In this document: one piece after another, positions 1-3,388 of the stretch
How positions within the stretch are numbered: position 1 is the stretch's first letter
Layout of the letters: each line of letters begins with the position of its first letter
NCBI GenBank assembly: GCA_002298965.1
Contig: DBMN01000246.1
Span: 129 to 5,129, forward strand
Reading direction: 5' to 3'
DNA from: Rhizobiales bacterium UBA697
GTDB lineage: Bacteria > Pseudomonadota > Alphaproteobacteria > Rhizobiales > Ancalomicrobiaceae
Length of the DNA stretch: 5,001 nt
Made by a program: the position numbers and the translations under genes
The notes under the pieces: model-generated
Seen by the model: the letters and a program-made list of their open reading frames with translations, nothing else
Database searches by the model: none
What the model was told of the DNA's origin: nothing

Positions 1-257
1 CGGACCTTCTGCTTCTTCGGACGCTCGGGCTCGCGCGGCTGGTTCGGCGCGCAGGCGATGGTGGGCGGGCAGTTGCCCGGCTGGCCGAGCAGCAGGACCT
101 GACCGCCGCCGCCACCGCCGTCCGTGCCGGTCGAGCCGGTGGTCGACGGGGCACTGCGGCTGACGGCCGCGCGCTGGGCCTGGGCCTCGAACGAGGTGCC
201 GGCGAAGGCGAGGATGGCAGCGAGGGCGACGAAGCTGTTGCGGATCGCGTTGGACAT
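1..257 (-). CDS. Small exported protein of unknown function (N-terminal part, runs off left edge)
   Basis: The gene is read on the minus strand from ATG at 257-255, and 85 codons are visible before the left edge with no stop. Residues 1-27 form a typical Sec signal peptide: a short polar start with Arg6, a hydrophobic core around residues 9-20 (FVALAAILAFAG), and an AQA cleavage motif at 25-27, so the mature protein would begin at Gln28. The mature part opens with a Ser/Thr-rich stretch, then Asp46 and six consecutive glycines (47-52), then QVLLLGQPGNCPPTIAC. It then turns basic and proline-rich (residues 70-86). Two cysteines (63 and 69), five residues apart, could form a disulfide in the periplasm. 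A good Shine-Dalgarno (GGGGAGG at 263-269) lies 5 nt before the ATG and fixes the start. I do not recognise the family. Export is well supported; function is unknown. It is divergent from glyQ and probably unrelated to it. Confidence 0.75.
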   Translation of the reverse strand, partial: MSNAIRNSFVALAAILAFAGTSFEAQAQRAAVSRSAPSTTGSTGTDGGGGGGQVLLLGQPGNCPPTIACAPNQPREPERPKKQKV

Positions 258-262
258 GGGAA

Positions 263-269
263 CCTCCCC
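263..269 (-). promoter_or_regulatory. Ribosome binding site of the exported protein gene
   Basis: On the minus strand this reads GGGGAGG, 5 nt before the ATG at 257. It is the main support for the start of the leftmost gene, which has no stop codon inside the window. Confidence 0.65.
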
Positions 270-388
270 GGGTTCTCTCACACCGGCCCGACCATCGAGC
301 CGTTCTTGCTCGTCTGTCGTTGCGGCCCGCGAGCCGGTTCAAATAAAGATGGAAACGAATGGAAAAAAATCGAGGGGCGCGATGTCGG

Positions 389-417
389 TTGACGCGAGCC
401 GCCGCCGATGGCTAGGG
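389..417 (+). promoter_or_regulatory. Probable housekeeping promoter of glyQ
   Basis: TTGACG at 389-394 matches the alphaproteobacterial -35 element. After 17 bp comes CTAGGG at 412-417, which with the preceding G gives GCTA, the core of the alphaproteobacterial housekeeping -10 (GCTANAWC in Caulobacter). Transcription would start near 424, leaving a leader of about 25 nt before the glyQ ATG. The -35 is strong and the -10 only partly matches. No riboswitch or T-box-like leader fits in so short a space. Confidence 0.55.
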
Positions 418-448
418 TCCGGCACGATTTTCTCCCCGGATTGGCCCC

Positions 449-1387
449 ATGATCGCTTCCGACACGCCCGCCCACATGCGCCCCGATCGCTCCTTCCAGG
501 GGCTGATCCTGACCCTCCAGCGCTTCTGGGCGGATTACGGCTGTGTGGTTCTCCAGCCCTACGACATGGAGGTCGGCGCCGGCACCTTCCATCCGGCGAC
601 GACGCTGCGCGCGCTCGGCCCCAAGCCGTGGCGCGCCGCCTATGTCCAGCCCTCGCGCCGCCCCAAGGACGGCCGCTACGGCGAGAACCCCAACCGGCTG
701 CAGCACTATTACCAGTTCCAGGTGATCCTGAAGCCGTCGCCCGCCGATCTCCAGGACCTCTACCTGAAGTCCCTCGCGGCGATCGGCGTCGATGCGGCGA
801 CCCACGACATCCGCTTCGTCGAGGACGACTGGGAGAGCCCGACGCTCGGCGCCTGGGGTCTCGGGTGGGAATGCTGGTGCGACGGCATGGAAGTGTCGCA
901 GTTCACCTATTTCCAGCAGGTCGCCGGCTTCGAGTGCTCGCCCGTCTCGGGTGAGCTGACCTACGGCCTCGAGCGCCTCGCCATGTACGTGCAGGGCGTC
1001 GACAACGTCTACGACCTCAACTTCAACGGCCGCGACGGCCACGAGAAGGTCACCTACGGCGACGTCTTCCTGCAGGCCGAACAGGAATATTCCCGCCACA
1101 ACTTCGAACATGCCGACGTCGACATGCTCTTCGAGCAGTTCCGCATGGCCGAAGCGGCGGCGAAGAAGTACCTCGCCGCCGGCTGGGAGACGCCGGACGA
1201 GAAGCGTCACCTGATGGCGCTGCCGGCCTATGACCAGTGCATCAAGGCCTCCCACGTCTTCAACCTGCTCGACGCTCGCGGCGTCATCTCGGTGACCGAG
1301 CGCCAGAGCTACATCCTGCGCGTCCGCGAACTCGCCAAGGCCTGCGGCAAGGCCTGGCTCGCCACGGCGGGCGGCGGCGCCGCGTGA
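449..1387 (+). CDS. glyQ: Glycyl-tRNA synthetase alpha subunit
   Basis: This is the catalytic subunit of the alpha2-beta2 bacterial glycyl-tRNA synthetase (EC 6.1.1.14). It activates glycine with ATP in the cytoplasm and, with GlyS, charges tRNA-Gly. The protein has 312 residues, close to the usual length of about 300, and is complete. The family signature SFQGLILTLQRFW starts at residue 15. The class II motif-2 region spans about residues 67-93 (QPSRRP, then GRYGENPNRLQHYYQFQVI), and motif 3 holds GLER at 173-176 (ATP-binding arginine). The ATG at 449 gives the short N-terminal extension often seen in alphaproteobacteria. ATG at 476 (MRPDRSFQG) is an alternative that would still keep the whole fold. 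No strong Shine-Dalgarno precedes 449. The gene has its own promoter and a terminator directly downstream. Unlike the common glyQ-glyS arrangement, its partner starts about 2 kb away, after three other genes. Confidence 0.97.
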   Translation: MIASDTPAHMRPDRSFQGLILTLQRFWADYGCVVLQPYDMEVGAGTFHPATTLRALGPKPWRAAYVQPSRRPKDGRYGENPNRLQHYYQFQVILKPSPADLQDLYLKSLAAIGVDAATHDIRFVEDDWESPTLGAWGLGWECWCDGMEVSQFTYFQQVAGFECSPVSGELTYGLERLAMYVQGVDNVYDLNFNGRDGHEKVTYGDVFLQAEQEYSRHNFEHADVDMLFEQFRMAEAAAKKYLAAGWETPDEKRHLMALPAYDQCIKASHVFNLLDARGVISVTERQSYILRVRELAKACGKAWLATAGGGAA

Positions 1388-1415
1388 GGCACGTCACGAT
1401 CGACACGGATCTTCG

Positions 1416-1453
1416 AACGCCGCGCTCCCCCGAGCGCGGCGTTTCGGTTTTTT
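1416..1453 (+). terminator. Rho-independent terminator of glyQ
   Basis: A perfect 12-bp stem (1416-1427 with 1432-1443, AACGCCGCGCTC and its complement) closes a CCCC loop. After TCGG, six T's follow at 1448-1453. It begins 28 nt after the glyQ stop. It should end most glyQ transcripts before doxX and so separates glyQ from the genes downstream. Confidence 0.88.
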
Positions 1454-1467
1454 CGTAAGGTGTTTCC

Positions 1468-1482
1468 CATCGTCGAACGATG
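1468..1482. repeat. Palindrome upstream of doxX (CATCGT-CGA-ACGATG)
   Basis: This is a perfect inverted repeat with 6-bp arms and a 3-bp centre, 15 bp after the glyQ terminator T-run and about 86 bp before the doxX start. The length and symmetry suit a dimeric transcription factor. It could also be chance; no promoter could be placed confidently around it. An 8-bp palindrome, TTCGCGAA, follows at 1495-1502. Confidence 0.35.
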
Positions 1483-1553
1483 AGTGCGCCGATCTTCGCG
1501 AAATCAGATCAAGGCTTTCCTCCGCGGTCGATGGTTTCATCGTCGTCACCAAC

Positions 1554-1559
1554 GAGGAG
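1554..1559 (+). promoter_or_regulatory. Ribosome binding site deciding the doxX start
   Basis: GAGGAG ends 8 nt before ATG 1568. It supports 1568 over the in-frame upstream ATG at 1484, which has no Shine-Dalgarno and would add 28 residues with no resemblance to DoxX proteins. Confidence 0.75.
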
Positions 1560-1567
1560 CAGTCACC

Positions 1568-2002
1568 ATGTCCATCGATCTTTCGCGTTTCGACCTCACC
1601 AGCGGCGACAACATCGTCCGCATCACCGCCGGTCTCTTCATGTTCCCGCACGTGGCCGGCAAGTTCGTCGACCACGCCGCCATTCTCGGTTTCTTCACCA
1701 AGGCGGGTTTCCCGGCGCCGGAGTTCTTCCTCTGGCTGGCGGCGGCGGTCGAAGGACTGTCGGGTCTCTGTCTGGTGCTCGGCCTCTTCACCCGTTTCGC
1801 GGCCCCTGCCGCGGCCGGCGCGCTCTTCGTCGCGGCAGCGGCACTGTTCGAGGTCGGCGGCTTCAAGTGGCTGTGGAACAAGGGCGGCTTCGAATACCCG
1901 ATCTTCTGGGCACTGATCTGCCTCGCCATCACCGCCAAGGAATGGATGCCGGTGCTGCGTGCCCGCTTCGCCGCCGCCCCGGTCCCCGCCGCGGCCGAGT
2001 GA
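1568..2002 (+). CDS. DoxX family membrane protein
   Basis: This is a complete integral inner-membrane protein of 144 residues, matching the usual 130-150 of the DoxX family (four-helix bundle, related to the small subunit of archaeal thiosulfate:quinone oxidoreductase). Hydrophobic segments lie at about residues 15-31, 53-74, 77-96 and 111-123. Family-like features are an N-terminal R-x3-G-x8-GKF pattern (Arg18, Gly22, GKF at 31-33), an acidic residue in helix 2 followed by spaced glycines (Glu62-Gly63, Gly66, Gly72), and the WNKGGFEYP block at 103-111 before the last helix. Bacterial DoxX proteins are linked to redox or oxidative-stress functions, but the biochemical activity of this one cannot be read from sequence. 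The terminator between it and glyQ suggests an independent transcript. It converges on the HxlR gene with 15 bp between stop codons and no room for a terminator. Confidence 0.88.
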   Translation: MSIDLSRFDLTSGDNIVRITAGLFMFPHVAGKFVDHAAILGFFTKAGFPAPEFFLWLAAAVEGLSGLCLVLGLFTRFAAPAAAGALFVAAAALFEVGGFKWLWNKGGFEYPIFWALICLAITAKEWMPVLRARFAAAPVPAAAE

Positions 2003-2017
2003 TCGCGGCGATGCCGC

Positions 2018-2461
2018 TCACACCTCCGCCGCCGCGTCGAAGCGGCGGCGGTTCTCGCCGATCTCGGCCTGTCGGGTGACGGCCCAGTCGGCGAGCGCCC
2101 CGATCGGTCCGGCGAGCGAGTGACCGAGGTCGGTCAGGGCATATTCCACCTGCGGCGGGTTGGTCGGCCGCACCGTGCGGCTGATGAGCCCGTCGCGTTC
2201 GAGGCTGCGGAGCGTCACCGTCAGCATCCGTTGCGAGATCGCCCCGACCGCCCGCTTCAGCGCGTTGAAGCGCAGCGGCCCGTCGCCGAGCCGCAGGATG
2301 ACGAGGACGCTCCAGGCATCCCCCAGCCGATCGAGCACGTCGCGGACCGGGCAGAGTACCCGCGCATCGGCGACCGGACCGGTGACGCCGGCGATCACCC
2401 GGATCTCGGCCATCGAACGGTCGCCGACCGGGGCGGTTCCCTCTGGGTGCCTTGCATTCAT
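2018..2461 (-). CDS. HxlR family (DUF24) winged-helix transcriptional regulator
   Basis: This is a DNA-binding regulator of the HxlR/DUF24 branch of the MarR superfamily; such proteins act as dimers and often sense electrophiles or oxidants. It has 147 residues from the chosen start. The core begins at Cys37 (CPVRDVLDRLGDAWSVL, residues 37-53). The winged helix-turn-helix follows, with GPLRFNALKRAVGAISQRML (61-80) as the recognition region and the wing at VEYALTDLG (105-113). Cys37 is the conserved family cysteine used for thiol sensing in YodB, HypR and QorR. Start choice: ATG 2461 is correctly spaced from the GGAAGGA at 2471-2477, while ATG 2467 lies only 3 nt from it; ATG 2413 is a further alternative without an SD. 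About 36 residues precede the core, longer than in many relatives. The gene is divergent from the oxidoreductase at 2580, its likely target, and convergent with doxX. Confidence 0.93.
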   Translation of the reverse strand: MNARHPEGTAPVGDRSMAEIRVIAGVTGPVADARVLCPVRDVLDRLGDAWSVLVILRLGDGPLRFNALKRAVGAISQRMLTVTLRSLERDGLISRTVRPTNPPQVEYALTDLGHSLAGPIGALADWAVTRQAEIGENRRRFDAAAEV

Positions 2462-2470
2462 GAACATGCG

Positions 2471-2477
2471 TCCTTCC
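2471..2477 (-). promoter_or_regulatory. Ribosome binding site deciding the HxlR start
   Basis: On the minus strand this reads GGAAGGA. It is 9 nt from ATG 2461 and 3 nt from ATG 2467, so spacing favours 2461 and a protein two residues shorter than the longest reading frame. Confidence 0.6.
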
Positions 2478-2480
2478 GCG

Positions 2481-2493
2481 TGAAGTCACTTCA
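2481..2493. promoter_or_regulatory. Palindrome TGAAGT-C-ACTTCA next to the HxlR ribosome binding site
   Basis: This is a perfect 13-bp palindrome with a single central base, 3 bp upstream of the HxlR Shine-Dalgarno. The one-base centre makes a useful RNA hairpin unlikely, so a protein-binding operator is the better reading, possibly for autoregulation by the HxlR protein or for another dimeric factor. Function is inferred from symmetry and position only. Confidence 0.45.
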
Positions 2494-2502
2494 TGCCATC
2501 AA

Positions 2503-2517
2503 GTTACCATTCGTAAC
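2503..2517. promoter_or_regulatory. Candidate HxlR operator GTTAC-N5-GTAAC
   Basis: The inverted repeat has 5-bp arms (2503-2507 and 2513-2517) around CATTC, in a locally AT-richer spot between the divergent HxlR and oxidoreductase genes. It lies 62 bp before the oxidoreductase ATG and 41 bp before the HxlR ATG. TAC/GTA-type inverted repeats with a short centre are the usual kind of site for DUF24 regulators (for example YodB). A protein bound here could overlap both promoters, although I could not assign -35 and -10 boxes with confidence. Confidence 0.55.
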
Positions 2518-2528
2518 CTGATCGCACA

Positions 2529-2546
2529 ATCGAACCGCCATTCGAT
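2529..2546. repeat. Inverted repeat ATCGAA-N6-TTCGAT
   Basis: Perfect 6-bp arms around CCGCCA, 33 bp before the oxidoreductase start and 20 bp before its Shine-Dalgarno. It could be a third protein site, or in the mRNA leader a small hairpin. Its right half contains CCATTCG, which also occurs at 2507-2513, 32 bp away (about three helical turns). Confidence 0.35.
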
Positions 2547-2579
2547 CGTGTCGTCCCTCGATCCGAAGGAGGATCCAGC

Positions 2580-3251
2580 ATGAAGATCGCCCTGATCGGC
2601 GCCACCGGTTTCGTCGGCGCCCCCGTCCTGGAAGAAGCCCTGTCGCGCGGCCATACCGTGGTGGCGCTCGCCCGCGATCCGGCCAAGCTCGCCCCCCGCG
2701 CCGGCCTGACCGTGGTGAAGGCCGATGCCTACGACGCCGCCTCCGTCGCCGCCGCCGTCAAGGGCGCCGACGCCGTGATCTCCGCCTTCAACCCCGGCTG
2801 GACCGATCCCGAGATCGCGCCGAAGTTCACCGTCGGCGCCGAGGCGATCGACGCCGGCGTCATCGCCTCGGGCGTGAAGCGCCTCCTGGTGGTCGGCGGC
2901 GCCGGCTCGCTCTTCGTCGCGCCGGGCGTGCAGCTGGTCGACACGCCGGAGTTCCCGGCGTTCGTCCGCGCCGCCGCCTCGGCCGCTCGCGATCTCCATT
3001 CCGACTACGTCGCCGGTCGCGCCGGCAACGGCCTCGACTGGACCTTCCTGTCGCCGCCCGCCGGCTACGGCCCCTACGACCCGGCCGCCGATGCCCCGCG
3101 CACGGGCAAGTACCGCGTCGGCAAGGACGAGGTCCTCTTCACCGGCCCCGCCCCCGCGACGATCTCGCGCGCCGACCTCGCGGTGGCGATCCTCGACGAG
3201 ATCGAGAAGCCGGCGCACGTCCGCGCCCGCTTCACCGTGGCGGCCGCCTGA
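2580..3251 (+). CDS. NAD(P)-dependent oxidoreductase, atypical SDR (YwnB/COG2910-like)
   Basis: This is a complete 223-residue Rossmann-fold protein of the NAD(P)H-binding, NmrA-related atypical SDR group. The dinucleotide-binding loop is GATGFVG at 7-13. The second strand ends in ARDP (31-34), where Arg32 suggests NADPH over NADH. Family blocks follow: VVGGAGSL (104-111), VDTPEFP (120-126), LDWTFLSPP (152-160) and TGKYR (175-179). There is no classical YxxxK catalytic pair: Tyr143 is followed by Arg147 in a YVAGR context. The protein may therefore bind or sense NADP(H) rather than act as a standard dehydrogenase; substrate unknown. A consensus Shine-Dalgarno (AAGGAGG, 2566-2572) sits 7 nt before the ATG, implying efficient translation. 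It diverges from the HxlR regulator across 118 bp with candidate operators, a common arrangement for HxlR-controlled oxidoreductases, so induction under redox or electrophile stress is inferred. Confidence 0.92.
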   Translation: MKIALIGATGFVGAPVLEEALSRGHTVVALARDPAKLAPRAGLTVVKADAYDAASVAAAVKGADAVISAFNPGWTDPEIAPKFTVGAEAIDAGVIASGVKRLLVVGGAGSLFVAPGVQLVDTPEFPAFVRAAASAARDLHSDYVAGRAGNGLDWTFLSPPAGYGPYDPAADAPRTGKYRVGKDEVLFTGPAPATISRADLAVAILDEIEKPAHVRARFTVAAA

Positions 3252-3280
3252 CGACGCGACGGATACCGCATCGAACCAAC

Positions 3281-3308
3281 CGAAAGGCCGGAGCGATCCG
3301 GCCTTTCG
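3281..3308. terminator. Hairpin after the oxidoreductase gene, probable terminator
   Basis: A perfect 12-bp stem (3281-3292 with 3297-3308, CGAAAGGCCGGA and its complement) closes a GCGA loop, a stable GNRA tetraloop. It begins 30 nt after the oxidoreductase stop. On the plus strand the stem ends in CTTTCG and no T-run follows, so termination may be partial or Rho-assisted. The stem would at least protect the 3' end. Confidence 0.6.
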
Positions 3309-3320
3309 CGCGTCTCGGGC

Positions 3321-3349
3321 TGGACACCGTCGCGCCCCGGCTCTATGCC
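3321..3349 (+). promoter_or_regulatory. Probable promoter of glyS
   Basis: TGGACA at 3321-3326 (5 of 6 to the TTGACA consensus) is followed after 17 bp by TATGCC at 3344-3349 within GCTCTATGCC, which fits the alphaproteobacterial CTATNN-type -10. The start of transcription would be near 3356, about 33 nt before the glyS ATG. Its position after the hairpin at 3281-3308 supports separate transcription of glyS. The -10 match is modest. Confidence 0.45.
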
Positions 3350-3388
3350 TCGACGCGACCCGTTTTCCGAGCCGGACCAGAGCCGACC

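Noticed and set aside
296..312. Small hairpin CGAGC-N7-GCTCG upstream of the exported-protein gene
   Set aside because: Five-bp arms in GC-rich DNA are expected by chance; there is no T-run and no known leader element around it.
258..448. Glycine riboswitch or other leader RNA ahead of glyQ
   Set aside because: The probable start site leaves a leader of only about 25 nt, and no conserved riboswitch core is recognisable in the interval.
278..1255. 325-codon open frame on the minus strand across glyQ
   Set aside because: It is antisense to the whole of a highly conserved gene, has no recognisable domain or RBS, and is explained by high-GC codon bias, which keeps shadow frames open.
1484..1567. 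Upstream in-frame extension of doxX from ATG 1484
   Set aside because: The 28 extra residues are not DoxX-like and cover the palindromes; GAGGAG at 1554-1559 points to ATG 1568.
2504..2529. Promoter TTACCA / CACAAT for the oxidoreductase
   Set aside because: The spacing is only 14 bp and the match is partial; no pair of boxes in this interval was good enough to annotate.
2499..3218. 239-codon open frame on the minus strand over the oxidoreductase
   Set aside because: It mirrors the oxidoreductase coding sequence, is dominated by Gly/Arg/Asp/Ala, and lies opposite a gene with a perfect Shine-Dalgarno and intact Rossmann motifs.
1388..3388. Mobile element bringing in the doxX-HxlR-oxidoreductase genes
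   Set aside because: No transposase, integrase, terminal inverted repeats, target duplications or tRNA gene were seen at the borders, and base composition matches the flanks.
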